A stretch of DNA of 64,000 bases from CAJXMH01 sp964001305 (GCA_964001305.1 CAXFAI010000019.1:186001-250000), one strand, 5' to 3'. Shown: positions 17,973 to 27,121, counted from the first letter of the stretch. Numbers and translations: made by a program. The notes: generated by a model not told the origin, from the letters alone.

Positions 17973-19808
17973 TTATGAATGACTAAAATCTTGTAAAATT
18001 TTACGATATGCATTAAACAGTTTTGACTTTGAAACGAATCCGACATATTTCCCTTGATCTATTACTGGCAAATTCCAAGCACCTGATTCATTAAATTTTT
18101 TCATTACCAAATCCATGGAATCACTAGAAGAAACTTGCTCTTCAAAATCACTCATTACATCTTTTACTTTAACCTCATCGTATAAATTAGGTTCAAACAT
18201 GATTTGACGAATATCATCCAACATTACGATTCCTTCTAGTTCAGCATCTTCATTAATCACAGGAAAAATATTTCGTCTTGAACGGGAGACTATCTCAACC
18301 AATTGGCCAAGTGTATCTTCCGGATATACGATCGCAAAGTCTTTCTCAATTTCATTTCTTAAGCGCATAAGAGTTAATACCGCTTGATCTTTATCGTGGG
18401 TGATTAATTCTCCTCTTTTAGCCAATTGCATGGTATACAAAGAATGTGGAGTGTAGTATTTGGAAGTAAGAAAAGCGATTGCAGCTGTGATCATCAAGGG
18501 AATTACCAATTCATAACCTCCAGTAATTTCTGCAATTAAGAAGAGAGCAGTTAATGGCGCGTGTAAAATACCAGCTATCACTCCACCCATACCTACAAGT
18601 GTAAAATTTCGTTCTGACAGCCCGAAGATGTTAAGAATATTTATTGCTTTAGCAAATACAAAACCGATAACCGAGCCGATGAAAAGTGAAGGTGCAAAAA
18701 TTCCACCTATTCCTCCTGCTCCAAGTGTTACTGTTGTAGCAATAGCTTTCACAAAAACAATGGCTAGCATAAAAATGACAAGTAGCAATAAATTCTCCTT
18801 ATACTCATAGAAAAAACTACCCTCTAACAATGCCCACTCATTGCCCGCAAGTAAATGATTGATTGTGGCGAAGCCTTCACCATAAAGCGGAGGAAAAATA
18901 AAAACCAAAAGTCCAAGAATTACAGACCCGATTAAAACTCTTAAGAACCGTCCTTTAATTCGCTCAAATTGATTTTCAATAAACCAATAAATCTTACTAA
19001 AGTAAACTGATATTAACCCTGTTATCGCTCCAAGCAAAATATAAAAAGGCAAATCTCCTAGTGTAAACTTTTCAACCACATCAATATTAAATAATAGCTC
19101 ATCGCCCAGCATAAATGCCGAAGTAATTGCGGCAGAAACAGAAGCCATCAAAAGCGGAATTAATGAAGTTGCAGTCAAGTCGAGCATAATTACTTCCAAA
19201 GCAAATACAATTGCCGCAATGGGGGCATTAAAAATTCCGGACATGGCCCCAGCAGCTCCACAACCTAGCATTAATGTGGTCGACTTGTAATTCATTCTTC
19301 CCAATCGTGCATAGTTTGAACCTATAGCACTACTGGCTCCTACAGTTGGCCCCTCCAGTCCGACAGAACCACCAAATCCTACTGTAATCATACTTGTCAG
19401 TAAAGAAGCGAATGTAGATGAACGGGGCATTTTTGAACTCTTTTTAGAAATCGCAAAAAGAGTTGACGGTATTCCATGCCCCACTTTTCTTTTGAGACCA
19501 TATTTTACAATGAGCACCGTTATTAATATTCCAATACCTGGGTAGATGAAATAAAGAATATTCTCATAGGCTAATACAATCTCAGATTTTAATAACTCTT
19601 GAATAAAGTGAACTGAATTCTTCAAAAAAACAGCCGCCATTCCCGAGGTAAAACCCACTAAAATACTGACCAACAAAACAAATTGACGATCCGTTAGATG
19701 CTTGTATCGCCAAACCATAAAACGACGAATAGCCAAGTCGCCATTAGCAGGTAAATTTCCTAGAATTGAAAAGAGCGAGCGTATGGCTTTTTTTAGCTTT
19801 CTATTCAT
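17973..19808 (-). CDS. ClC-family chloride channel/antiporter with C-terminal CBS pair
   Basis: A 611-residue polytopic inner-membrane protein. The anion-pathway motifs are GHGIPS (residues 110-115, where GSGIP is usual in E. coli ClC), GSVGLEGP with the gating Glu at residue 152, and GAGGIGGIFAPSLFIG. Two CBS domains follow the last helix (about residues 475-605) and probably bind nucleotides. The gene starts 1 base after the dnaG stop. The His in place of the central Ser occurs in other bacterial ClCs and makes the anion preference uncertain. Confidence 0.93.
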   Translation of the reverse strand: MNRKLKKAIRSLFSILGNLPANGDLAIRRFMVWRYKHLTDRQFVLLVSILVGFTSGMAAVFLKNSVHFIQELLKSEIVLAYENILYFIYPGIGILITVLIVKYGLKRKVGHGIPSTLFAISKKSSKMPRSSTFASLLTSMITVGFGGSVGLEGPTVGASSAIGSNYARLGRMNYKSTTLMLGCGAAGAMSGIFNAPIAAIVFALEVIMLDLTATSLIPLLMASVSAAITSAFMLGDELLFNIDVVEKFTLGDLPFYILLGAITGLISVYFSKIYWFIENQFERIKGRFLRVLIGSVILGLLVFIFPPLYGEGFATINHLLAGNEWALLEGSFFYEYKENLLLLVIFMLAIVFVKAIATTVTLGAGGIGGIFAPSLFIGSVIGFVFAKAINILNIFGLSERNFTLVGMGGVIAGILHAPLTALFLIAEITGGYELVIPLMITAAIAFLTSKYYTPHSLYTMQLAKRGELITHDKDQAVLTLMRLRNEIEKDFAIVYPEDTLGQLVEIVSRSRRNIFPVINEDAELEGIVMLDDIRQIMFEPNLYDEVKVKDVMSDFEEQVSSSDSMDLVMKKFNESGAWNLPVIDQGKYVGFVSKSKLFNAYRKILQDFSHS

Positions 19809-19809
19809 C

Positions 19810-21774
19810 CTAACTCAAGATAATTCTACCTAGTTCGTTTGCCAATGCCTTTTTTGCATCTTCTAATCTTAAAATATCTTGAAGCGTACTTTCGTAATTA
19901 TCCACTGTTCCTTTAAGGCTTTCTTGCTTTTCTTTAATCATATGCAAAACCTTATTTAATCGCCAAGAACAAACCCCCTTATGCACTTTCTTCTCAAGCA
20001 TTTGCTCTTCTAAAACTGTCAAAATATTATGTCGTTCTTCCCAATTTACACTTAAGGAATACTTTTCCATTAAACATGCAATGGCAAAACTGCTTATGGC
20101 TTTATCGGTATGTGAGACTAAATCATTCTCTGTTAAAGGGGTATTCTTTTCAACACCTTCTTTAAACATTTTATAAATCCGACCTAGCAAAGCGTCCTTA
20201 AAATCTACCTGATCTTCTTCCAATTCAAAAAACAAATACTCTGCAACAGTCAACTCCAAGGGTGCATCCTCATCTTCAGCATGCTTGATTTGAATAGGTT
20301 CGTTCCCAAACTTGACTAAAGTTCTAATAATGTCCTTTTCTTGAAAAGATAAAGCATCTTCCCCTTTTTCTTCCTTCGCCTCTGCGAAAGGAATATCATC
20401 AATTGATGGTGGAGGCCGTTCTTCTCTATTTTGACTTCGCTCTGCTTCTTTTCGTTGCTTATTTACATTTTCTCGTCTCAGTTTATTCAATTCGCTCATC
20501 AAGGCAGCTTCGCCAATTTCCATTAAGCTACTGCATTCTTGAATATACACTGAACGCGCTATGGGGTCAGGAATTAGCGCAATACTGCCAACGATGTTTT
20601 TGATTAAATCAGCCCTTTTTATCGGATCTGTTCCTACTTCTTCAAGTAACAAACTTGTCTTGAATCGGATAAAGTCTTTTGACTCCTTTTCCAGAAATCC
20701 TAGTAATTCTTCCTGACTTTTATTCATGGCAAATGAGTCAGGATCTTCCCCTTCTTCAAAAGCAAGCACCTTTACATTCATTCCTTCAGACAAAATCATG
20801 TCAATTCCGCGAAATGCTGCTTTTATCCCTGCTTTATCACCATCAAATAGAATGGTAATGTTTGAAGTATATCTTTTAATTAATCGAATTTGATCTTCCG
20901 TTAAGGAAGTCCCTGAAGAAGAGACTACATTCTCAACCCCATTCTGATGTAAGGAAATTACGTCTGTATAGCCTTCTACCAGGTAGCAATTATCTTTTTC
21001 TACAATCTTACGCTTGGCTAGGTTCAATCCATAAAGCACCTTACTTTTATGGTAAATGTCAGATTCAGGAGAATTAAGATATTTGGCTACTTTCTTATCC
21101 GCAGAAAGTGTTCGCCCTCCAAAGGCAATGGGTCGTCCTGAAATGTTATGAATGGGAAAAATAACCCGCCCTTTAAATCGATCGAAAGTCTTTTTACCTT
21201 CCTCTTTTACGATGGTTAAACCAGCTTTTTCAAGATATTCTAATTTATATCCTTTCTCTAAAGCTGCTTTTGTAAAAGCGTCCCAAATATCTGGACTATA
21301 ACCCAACGCAAACTTTTCAATGGTTGAATCTCTAAAACCTCTCTCTTTAAAATAACTTAAGCCTATTGCTCTCCCTTCTTCGCTTTCATGCAATTGATTC
21401 TTAAAAAAATCTGCTGCAAATTGGCTTATTAAAAAGAGACTTTCCTTTTCATTAGCCGCTTGAATTTGCTCTGCACTTTGCTCCTCTTCTTCAATTTCAA
21501 TATTGTATTTATTGGCTAAATACTTTAAAGCTTCAGGGTAAGTGTAGTGCTCATGATTCATGATAAAATTAACAGCGCTACCAGCTTCTCCACAACCAAA
21601 GCACTTGTATATCCCCTTGGTAGGCGACACCGTAAAAGAAGGCGTTTTTTCATTATGAAAAGGACAAAGGCCCAAAAGATTGGCACCACGTTTCTTAAGA
21701 TTCACAAAATCACCAACAACCTCCTCTACTCGAGCAGCTTCAATAATGTCATCAACTGTTTCCTTAGGAATCAT
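19810..21774 (-). CDS. dnaG: DNA primase
   Basis: A 654-residue primase that makes RNA primers at the replication fork. The N-terminal zinc-binding domain has ligands C37, H40, C58 and C61 (CPFHNE and CFGCGEAGS). The TOPRIM core shows LVEGYTDVISLHQNG and ILFDGDKAGIKAA. The C-terminal third is the helicase-binding region and is divergent and Glu/Lys-rich. Its neighbours are a polyprenyl synthase and a ClC channel gene, so it is not in the rpsU-dnaG-rpoD arrangement known from E. coli. Confidence 0.97.
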   Translation of the reverse strand: MIPKETVDDIIEAARVEEVVGDFVNLKKRGANLLGLCPFHNEKTPSFTVSPTKGIYKCFGCGEAGSAVNFIMNHEHYTYPEALKYLANKYNIEIEEEEQSAEQIQAANEKESLFLISQFAADFFKNQLHESEEGRAIGLSYFKERGFRDSTIEKFALGYSPDIWDAFTKAALEKGYKLEYLEKAGLTIVKEEGKKTFDRFKGRVIFPIHNISGRPIAFGGRTLSADKKVAKYLNSPESDIYHKSKVLYGLNLAKRKIVEKDNCYLVEGYTDVISLHQNGVENVVSSSGTSLTEDQIRLIKRYTSNITILFDGDKAGIKAAFRGIDMILSEGMNVKVLAFEEGEDPDSFAMNKSQEELLGFLEKESKDFIRFKTSLLLEEVGTDPIKRADLIKNIVGSIALIPDPIARSVYIQECSSLMEIGEAALMSELNKLRRENVNKQRKEAERSQNREERPPPSIDDIPFAEAKEEKGEDALSFQEKDIIRTLVKFGNEPIQIKHAEDEDAPLELTVAEYLFFELEEDQVDFKDALLGRIYKMFKEGVEKNTPLTENDLVSHTDKAISSFAIACLMEKYSLSVNWEERHNILTVLEEQMLEKKVHKGVCSWRLNKVLHMIKEKQESLKGTVDNYESTLQDILRLEDAKKALANELGRIILS

Positions 21775-21812
21775 GTTTAGTAATCGTGTATATCAGCAGG
21801 TTTAACCCTATT

Positions 21813-22226
21813 CTATTTCAGCCCCAATTTAAGAGAATCTTCCGAGCTTAACTTTTCGTTCAAATCAATTTCCGTAACCAGACTACCGTCATCATTCCAG
21901 ACTTTCCAAATGCCTACCTGTAGATCTTGCTCATACTGGCCTTCAAGCTTCTTACGTCCATTTTCATAATAAACAATGGAGTATCCATCGCGCACACCAT
22001 TCTTGTATCTACCTTCACTCCACTTCATTCCATTTTCATAGTAGTATGTCCAGACTCCATGCCTCAGTCCATCACGACGCTCTCCTTCCACTTTCTTTAA
22101 ACCATTTGCATAATATTCCACAACGTCCTCTTGAGCTGGTGGAGCATCCTTTTGCTCTTGTTTAACCGCTGTTTGACAAGCAAAAACTAAAAAACTAAAA
22201 CAAAAAATTACAATCCATTTCATCAT
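21813..22226 (-). CDS. YwqK/MORN-repeat-like lipoprotein
   Basis: A 137-residue predicted lipoprotein (lipobox FACQ near residue 17). The mature part consists of repeated units of about 22 residues with the pattern YYxNGxKxxEGxxxxGxxxGxW, four of which can be counted (YYANGLKKVEG, YYENGMKWSEG, YYENGRKKLEG and a shorter fourth). This is the MORN-variant repeat found in proteins often labelled as YwqK antitoxins, but no toxin gene is adjacent and the envelope location argues against that role. It starts 1 base after the polyprenyl synthase gene. Confidence 0.8.
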   Translation of the reverse strand: MMKWIVIFCFSFLVFACQTAVKQEQKDAPPAQEDVVEYYANGLKKVEGERRDGLRHGVWTYYYENGMKWSEGRYKNGVRDGYSIVYYENGRKKLEGQYEQDLQVGIWKVWNDDGSLVTEIDLNEKLSSEDSLKLGLK

Positions 22227-22227
22227 C

Positions 22228-23205
22228 TTACTTTTTTCTTGAAGTAGTATATAAAACTAAATCTCGAAGCGAATTTCTCGCTTCATTTACTGGAAATTCT
22301 GCTAACAAATCTAAGGCCTTCTTTTGGTATTCATTCATGCGCTCAGTAGCATAGTCTATCCCACCCGATTGAATGACAAAATTGATTACCTCCCTGACCT
22401 TCTTATCGTCGTTGTTATTGTTTTTTACCGTTTTTATAATTCTTCTTTTATCAGATTTACTCGCTTTTGAAAGCGCATAAATCAAGGGCAAAGTCATCTT
22501 TTTCTCTTTAATATCTATCCCCGATGGTTTCCCAATGTCTTCTCCACTTCCGTAATCAAACAAATCATCTTTGATTTGAAAGCAAATCCCAACTGCTTCA
22601 CCAAATTGTCTCATTTTTTCAACTACCTCCTCACTTTGCTTTGCCGATTGCGCTCCAGTAGCACAACAAGAAGCAATTAATGTGGCTGTTTTCTTGGTAA
22701 TAATGTCAAAATAGACCTCTTCTGTAATATCCAATTTACGGGCCTTTTCAATCTGTAATAACTCTCCTTCGCTCATCAGTTTTACTGAAGTACTGACAAT
22801 ACGGAGCAGTTCAAATTCATTCTTTTCTACAGATAGAAGCAAGCCACGCGACAATAAATAATCACCTACTAAAACAGCAATTTTGTTTTTCCACAAGGCA
22901 TTGATGCTAAAAAAGCCTCTGCGCTTGTAGGCTTCATCTACCACATCATCATGAACTAAAGTAGCCGTATGAAGCAATTCAATTAAAGAAGCGGCCGTAT
23001 ACGTTGAATCATTTGAATTACCAAACAGCTTGGCTGATAAAAACACGAACATGGGGCGCATTTGCTTACCCTTTCTTTTCACAATGTAATGCGTGATTTT
23101 ATCTAAAAGGGGCACACTACTTTTCATGCTGTTTCGAAAGTGTTTTTCGAAATCTTGCATTTCGTTTTTTATCGGAGCTTTTATTTGATCTAGCGAAATT
23201 TTCAT
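22228..23205 (-). CDS. Polyprenyl diphosphate synthase (trans, long chain)
   Basis: A 325-residue isoprenyl diphosphate synthase. The first Asp-rich motif is DDVVD at residues 86-90 (LVHDDVVDEA) and the second is in FQIKDDLFDYG. Small residues before the first motif fit a long-chain product such as the side chain of menaquinone, but exact chain length is not readable. It is an IspB/HepT-type enzyme acting at the membrane. Confidence 0.93.
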   Translation of the reverse strand: MKISLDQIKAPIKNEMQDFEKHFRNSMKSSVPLLDKITHYIVKRKGKQMRPMFVFLSAKLFGNSNDSTYTAASLIELLHTATLVHDDVVDEAYKRRGFFSINALWKNKIAVLVGDYLLSRGLLLSVEKNEFELLRIVSTSVKLMSEGELLQIEKARKLDITEEVYFDIITKKTATLIASCCATGAQSAKQSEEVVEKMRQFGEAVGICFQIKDDLFDYGSGEDIGKPSGIDIKEKKMTLPLIYALSKASKSDKRRIIKTVKNNNNDDKKVREVINFVIQSGGIDYATERMNEYQKKALDLLAEFPVNEARNSLRDLVLYTTSRKK

Positions 23206-23223
23206 GCGGCTAACAAATGTACC

Positions 23224-24282
23224 TTAATCAACCGTAATTGCTCCATTTTTGTTGGCTAATTGACCGCAAGCTGCATCAATATCTTTTCCACGGCTTCTCC
23301 TTACATTAACCACAAGGTTTCTTCGCTCTAAAAAGGCCGCAAAAGCATCTACTTTTTGTGCATCAGCTTGTTGGAATTCACCATCATCAATGGGGTTGTA
23401 TTCAATAATATTGATTTTGCAAGGTACGTTCTTACAAAATTCAGCGAGTTCAGCAGCATCTTCTAATTCATCATTAAAATCTCTAAAAATGATGTATTCA
23501 AAAGTAACTCGACTTCCTGTTTTCTCATAAAAATATTGCAAAGCTTCCGCTAAAATCTCCAAATTGTTTTGCTCATTGATGGGCATGATTTTACTACGCT
23601 TTTCATCATTTGCAGCATGTAATGATAAAGCGAGATTAAACTTCACTTCATCATCTCCCAATCGCTTTATCAGCTTGGCAATACCTGCAGTAGAAACGGT
23701 GATTCTTTTGGGCGACATACCCAAACCATCTTCTGCAGTAATGCGATCAATGGATTTTAGCATTTGCGAATAATTGAGCAAAGGCTCGCCCATGCCCATA
23801 TAAACTATGTTTGAAAGTGGACGTTGGTAATACTTTTCAGCCTGTTCTTTTATTATGGCAACCTGGTCATAAATCTCATCGAATTGAATATTACGCATCA
23901 ATTTTAACTTTCCTGTTGCACAAAACTTACAAGTTAAGCTACAACCCACTTGCGAAGAAATACAAGCCGTCATTCTTTTGGTCGTTGGAATCAATACCCC
24001 TTCAGTGATTTTGCCATCGGCTAGTTTAAACGCATTTTTTATGGTTTTATCACTGCTAATTTGTTCTTCAGCAACTTGAACAGCCGGCAAAACAAAATTT
24101 TCTTCAAGCATGCTTCTCAACCCTTTTGAAAGATTAGTCATTTCTTCAAAAGAGCGCGCAGACTTTTGCCAAAGCCATTCGTAAAGCTGTTTCGCACGAA
24201 ACGCCTTTTCTCCCTTTTCGGTAAAAAAGCTTTTCATTTCTTCCAAGCTTAATTCTCGTATGTTCTTTTTCTTCTCCGCCAT
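23224..24282 (-). CDS. rlmN: 23S rRNA (adenine-2503-C2)-methyltransferase
   Basis: A 352-residue radical SAM enzyme that methylates A2503 of 23S rRNA and A37 of some tRNAs. The iron-sulfur motif is C114, C118 and C121 in GCSLTCKFCATG, followed by the family segment GMGEPLLNY. The C-terminal RRSRGKDIDAACGQL carries the Cys that helps resolve the protein-RNA adduct, and the other conserved Cys is near the middle. It is the first gene of a six-gene minus-strand run. Confidence 0.97.
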   Translation of the reverse strand: MAEKKKNIRELSLEEMKSFFTEKGEKAFRAKQLYEWLWQKSARSFEEMTNLSKGLRSMLEENFVLPAVQVAEEQISSDKTIKNAFKLADGKITEGVLIPTTKRMTACISSQVGCSLTCKFCATGKLKLMRNIQFDEIYDQVAIIKEQAEKYYQRPLSNIVYMGMGEPLLNYSQMLKSIDRITAEDGLGMSPKRITVSTAGIAKLIKRLGDDEVKFNLALSLHAANDEKRSKIMPINEQNNLEILAEALQYFYEKTGSRVTFEYIIFRDFNDELEDAAELAEFCKNVPCKINIIEYNPIDDGEFQQADAQKVDAFAAFLERRNLVVNVRRSRGKDIDAACGQLANKNGAITVD

Positions 24283-24290
24283 AAGCGCTG

Positions 24291-24298
24291 CAAAGGTA
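24291..24298 (-). promoter_or_regulatory. Candidate -7 box for the rlmN run
   Basis: On the minus strand TACCTTTG fits TAnnTTTG, with 8 bases between the box and the rlmN ATG at 24282. No convincing TTG is found at the -33 distance. If used, the mRNA would start at or a few bases before the start codon. Confidence 0.4.
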
Positions 24299-24397
24299 AG
24301 ATGGTGAAAGGGAGATTCCTATAGGCTTATAAATGGCAAACAAACATTTAACTTGATTAGAAATTAAAACAATTCTATTAACTGAAACTCCATTCTG

Positions 24398-24405
24398 TAC
24401 TTTTG
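24398..24405 (+). promoter_or_regulatory. Candidate -7 box for the amidohydrolase at 24411
   Basis: TACTTTTG fits TAnnTTTG and ends 5 bases before the ATG, so transcription would begin at the start codon (leaderless). The -33 element is not recognisable. Confidence 0.45.
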
Positions 24406-24410
24406 TTTTC

Positions 24411-25571
24411 ATGGTATTCAAAACAGATTTACTTTACACAGCCCTAGGTAAACCCATTAAAAACGGCATGATTCGTACTGACCAAGAGGGTAAAATTTTA
24501 GAAGTTGGGGCCAATCTTAGTGTTGAAAATTCAGAGGTAAACTATTTAGAAGGAGCACTTTGTCCTGGCTTTATTAATACCCATTGTCATTTAGAGCTTT
24601 CGCATTTGAAGAACAAAATAGAAAGTGGCAAGGGCTTAATTTCTTTTATAAAAGGCGTGCAAAGTCAGCGAAAAGCGGAAGAGGAAGAAATACAAGAAGC
24701 CATTTTAAAGGCGGATGAAGAAATGTGGAAAGCAGGTATTGTAGCCGTAGGAGACATTTCTAACGGCACAACTAGTTTTCTGCAAAAGCAAAAGTCTAAT
24801 ATTGAGTACCACACTTTTGTTGAATTGTTTGGCTTTGATCCGGCAAAGGCCACTGAAGTTTGGACCCGTGGACAAAAAGTGCAAGCTACTGCCATAGCTA
24901 TGGGACTTTCTGCTTCCTTAGTTCCCCATAGCCCTTATTCGGTTTCAAAACCCTTGTTTCAATTGCTGAAAGCAGAAAAAGATAATGCTCCAATTTGCAT
25001 ACACAATCAAGAAAATGAAGCGGAAAATGAACTTTACCAAAATGGAACTGGAGCATTTCGGAAAATGCTTGAAAGCTTTGGCCTACCTTTAGAACATATC
25101 AAAGGGATGCAGCAAAACTCTTTACCTGCTTATCTTCCCTTATTGCCAGATTCTAAACCATTGCTTTTAGTGCACAATACGTTTAGCAACCAAGCTGATA
25201 TAACAAGTGCAAAAAACCTTCATAAACAGTTGTATTGGTGTTTGTGCCCAAGGGCTAATCAGTATATAGAAAATCGATTAGCAAACGTCCCACTTTTTAT
25301 GCAAGAAAACCTAAAATGCACTTTAGGAACAGACAGTTTGGCCTCTAATTATGGACTTTCTATTCTAGAAGAAATGAAGTGCATACAGGCTCATTTTCCT
25401 GAAATTGAATTGGAACAATTGATTGAATGGGGCTGTAAAAATGGGGCTGACTTTTTAGGAAAAAATCAGCTTGGGAGTTTTGAAGCAGGCAAAAAACCCG
25501 GCATTAATTGGTTGAAAAATATACAAGCGGATCGAAGAATTGGTGATGTGGAAGTGGAGAAAGTGTTATAA
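24411..25571 (+). CDS. Amidohydrolase (cytosine deaminase / ATZ-TRZ-like)
   Basis: A 386-residue cytosolic metal-dependent hydrolase of the amidohydrolase superfamily. The metal ligands are visible as GFINTHCHLELSH (HxH, about residue 61), a His in CIHNQENEAEN, a His in LLVHNTFS and an Asp in LGTDSLASN. The pattern resembles deaminases and chlorohydrolases such as SsnA, MtaD and TrzN. No substrate can be named. It stands alone between a divergent rlmN and a broken T9SS fragment. Confidence 0.85.
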   Translation: MVFKTDLLYTALGKPIKNGMIRTDQEGKILEVGANLSVENSEVNYLEGALCPGFINTHCHLELSHLKNKIESGKGLISFIKGVQSQRKAEEEEIQEAILKADEEMWKAGIVAVGDISNGTTSFLQKQKSNIEYHTFVELFGFDPAKATEVWTRGQKVQATAIAMGLSASLVPHSPYSVSKPLFQLLKAEKDNAPICIHNQENEAENELYQNGTGAFRKMLESFGLPLEHIKGMQQNSLPAYLPLLPDSKPLLLVHNTFSNQADITSAKNLHKQLYWCLCPRANQYIENRLANVPLFMQENLKCTLGTDSLASNYGLSILEEMKCIQAHFPEIELEQLIEWGCKNGADFLGKNQLGSFEAGKKPGINWLKNIQADRRIGDVEVEKVL

Positions 25572-25576
25572 GAAAG

Positions 25577-25746
25577 AATAACAAGCTTTATATCAGAGAT
25601 GTAATTGGGAAAAAGTGAAGGTTTTACCTGTTAAACCAAATGCTCAAAACCAAATAAACTTGAGCCAAATGCAATCGGGCGTATATTTAGTACGTCTTTT
25701 AGAAGAAAGTCGAGTACTTCAAACGGAAAAAATAGTGATTAAATGA
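25577..25746 (+). pseudogene. Frameshifted remnant of a T9SS type A sorting domain
   Basis: One frame from 25577 reads NNKLYIRDVIGKK and then stops; after a one-base shift in an A5 tract (about 25610-25614) the frame starting GTG at 25615 continues VKVLPVKPN and ends MQSGVYLVRLLEESRV, QTEKIVIK, stop at 25746. Joined, they give the final two-thirds of a T9SS C-terminal domain, including the typical GVYLVRL and KIVIK ending. No matching upstream gene remains, since the amidohydrolase stop is at 25571. It is probably the stump of a lost exported protein. Its stop overlaps the start of the next T9SS protein by 4 bases (ATGA). Confidence 0.75.
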
Positions 25747-26729
25747 AACTAAGATTTTTATTAGCTATAGGATTATGGTTTTGCCTTAAGTTTTGCTTAG
25801 GGCAAAACTACATTCCTAACTACAGTTTTGAGGACACGCTTCCAAGAACCACTCCTTTATTTTTACCTACTGACTGGTTTGTTCCAACTAATGAGAGTTT
25901 TGATTATTTTACCCCATTTCATAATTTATCTTCACAACATTATCAATTTTACTCTCCTCAGAATTTAGTTGGCTTCCAAGTTGCTAAAACGGGTCAAGCA
26001 TATGCAGGTATTCTACTTTATCATTTATGGGGAAGTAGTAGCAATCCCAGAAGAGAGTACATGCAAGTTCAACTGAAGCGTCCATTGATTTTTGATAGCA
26101 CTTATTGTTTTCAATTATTCATCAGTATGGCAGATTCTGTTCATTTTGCTTCTAAGAATATGTTGGGCGTCTATTTTTCACAGAATGCAGTGTCTGCCAA
26201 TCACACAAATCATTTACCCTATATTCCTCAATTGGTAGTTTCGCCCAATACCTACCTTACCGACAAAGTTAATTGGGTGAAAATAGACATGCAGTATCAA
26301 GCCCAAGGGGGAGAAAAGTATATTACCATCGGTAATTTTAATGATACCAATTACATTGATACCACTTTTGTTCCAGGTGGTGGTGATCAGTTTTGGATGC
26401 AAGCCAGCTATTACTATTTAGATGACATTTGGTTAAGCCATTGCGATAGCTTACCGGAGAGCCTAGTTACCGGCTTGAATGAGCCTTTGCTAAAACAACA
26501 ATTCAAAGTTTATCCCAATCCATTTGTCTCAGAAATTACGGTAGAAAGTGAGGGCAAGGAGAATTTAGCTTTTAAGTTGTATAATGCAATAGGACAAGAG
26601 GTTAAAGTACAAGTTCAACAACTAGGCCATCGCCAGCAAATTAGTACAGGCCATTTACCCAAAGGTATTTATTGGTTAAGGGTAAGTGATGGGATTAAAA
26701 GTGAAACTGTTAAGTTGATAAAACGCTAG
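25743..26729 (+). CDS. T9SS cargo protein with type A sorting domain
   Basis: A 328-residue exported protein: signal peptide (first ~20 residues, ending CLGQ), a beta-rich body beginning NYIPNYSFED (residues about 20-235), and a C-terminal type A sorting domain of about 75 residues (FKVYPNPFVSEITVES, then GIYWLRVSDG and ending VKLIKR). Such domains direct export across the outer membrane by T9SS and are then removed, often with anchoring to lipopolysaccharide. The body resembles the carbohydrate-binding-like N-terminal domains of Bacteroidota surface proteins, but I cannot name its ligand. Confidence 0.85.
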   Translation: MKLRFLLAIGLWFCLKFCLGQNYIPNYSFEDTLPRTTPLFLPTDWFVPTNESFDYFTPFHNLSSQHYQFYSPQNLVGFQVAKTGQAYAGILLYHLWGSSSNPRREYMQVQLKRPLIFDSTYCFQLFISMADSVHFASKNMLGVYFSQNAVSANHTNHLPYIPQLVVSPNTYLTDKVNWVKIDMQYQAQGGEKYITIGNFNDTNYIDTTFVPGGGDQFWMQASYYYLDDIWLSHCDSLPESLVTGLNEPLLKQQFKVYPNPFVSEITVESEGKENLAFKLYNAIGQEVKVQVQQLGHRQQISTGHLPKGIYWLRVSDGIKSETVKLIKR

Positions 26730-26809
26730 ATTGCTACGTTCCATTACATTCCTCTCGCAATGACAGCGTTTTTAATTACGAATTACGAATCAGGTAATTA
26801 CGAACCAAT

Positions 26810-26824
26810 CAAAGCGGAGCTTTG
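26810..26824. repeat. Palindromic repeat CAAAGCGGAGCTTTG, copy 1
   Basis: CAAAGC and GCTTTG form a 6-bp stem around GGA. An identical core occurs at 27148-27162, about 340 bases away, with longer arms there. This is a REP-like small hairpin. Confidence 0.65.
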
Positions 26825-26890
26825 AAATTGGGGCAGGCCTGAAAAAACAGCGAGCCGGCGAAGAGCTGAAGCGAGGAAGCTTTGTTTTTT

Positions 26891-26925
26891 CTTGACCTTT
26901 TCTTTCTTTTGGGTCAAGCCAAAAG
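26891..26925. repeat. Nested hairpin with CTTGACC/GGTCAAG and CTTTTGG/CCAAAAG arms
   Basis: CTTGACC (26891-26897) pairs with GGTCAAG (26912-26918); alternatively CTTTTGG (26906-26912) pairs with CCAAAAG (26919-26925). The two hairpins share bases and are mutually exclusive. Very similar GGGTCAAGCCAAAAGAAA words are, from memory, common between genes in Bacteroidota. It lies directly before the T9SS tail remnant. Confidence 0.5.
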
Positions 26926-26936
26926 AAAAGGGGAAG

Positions 26937-27014
26937 ATGCAATCCAGTGTCTATTTTGTGCGACTAAAAGAAATCGGTAAAATTATTCAAACAGAAAAAG
27001 TGGTGATTCAATGA
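26937..27014 (+). pseudogene. Short remnant of a second T9SS sorting-domain tail
   Basis: An open stretch of 25 codons plus stop, MQSSVYFVRLKEIGKI followed by IQTEKVVIQ, aligns without gaps to the last 25 residues of the remnant at 25577-25746, with 15 identities. It lacks a signal peptide and passenger. It is the exact C-terminal end of a T9SS type A domain, so it is most likely what is left of a deleted or recombined cargo gene. Confidence 0.7.
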
Positions 27015-27121
27015 TAAGTAGAGTTTTGAGAAGGATTTGAGAAAACCACAGTAAAAAATCGGCGTCCGTTTCACTGCTTGTATTCCAGATTTTTGACTGT
27101 ATATTCTGGTTGGAAAAGAGC

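Noticed and set aside
21813..22226. A toxin-antitoxin module based on the YwqK-like label
   Set aside because: The protein is a lipoprotein with MORN-like repeats and no toxin gene lies next to it.
24146..24421. A 91-codon minus-strand frame over the rlmN start and the divergent promoter region
   Set aside because: It lies mostly in another frame of rlmN and has no protein-like features.
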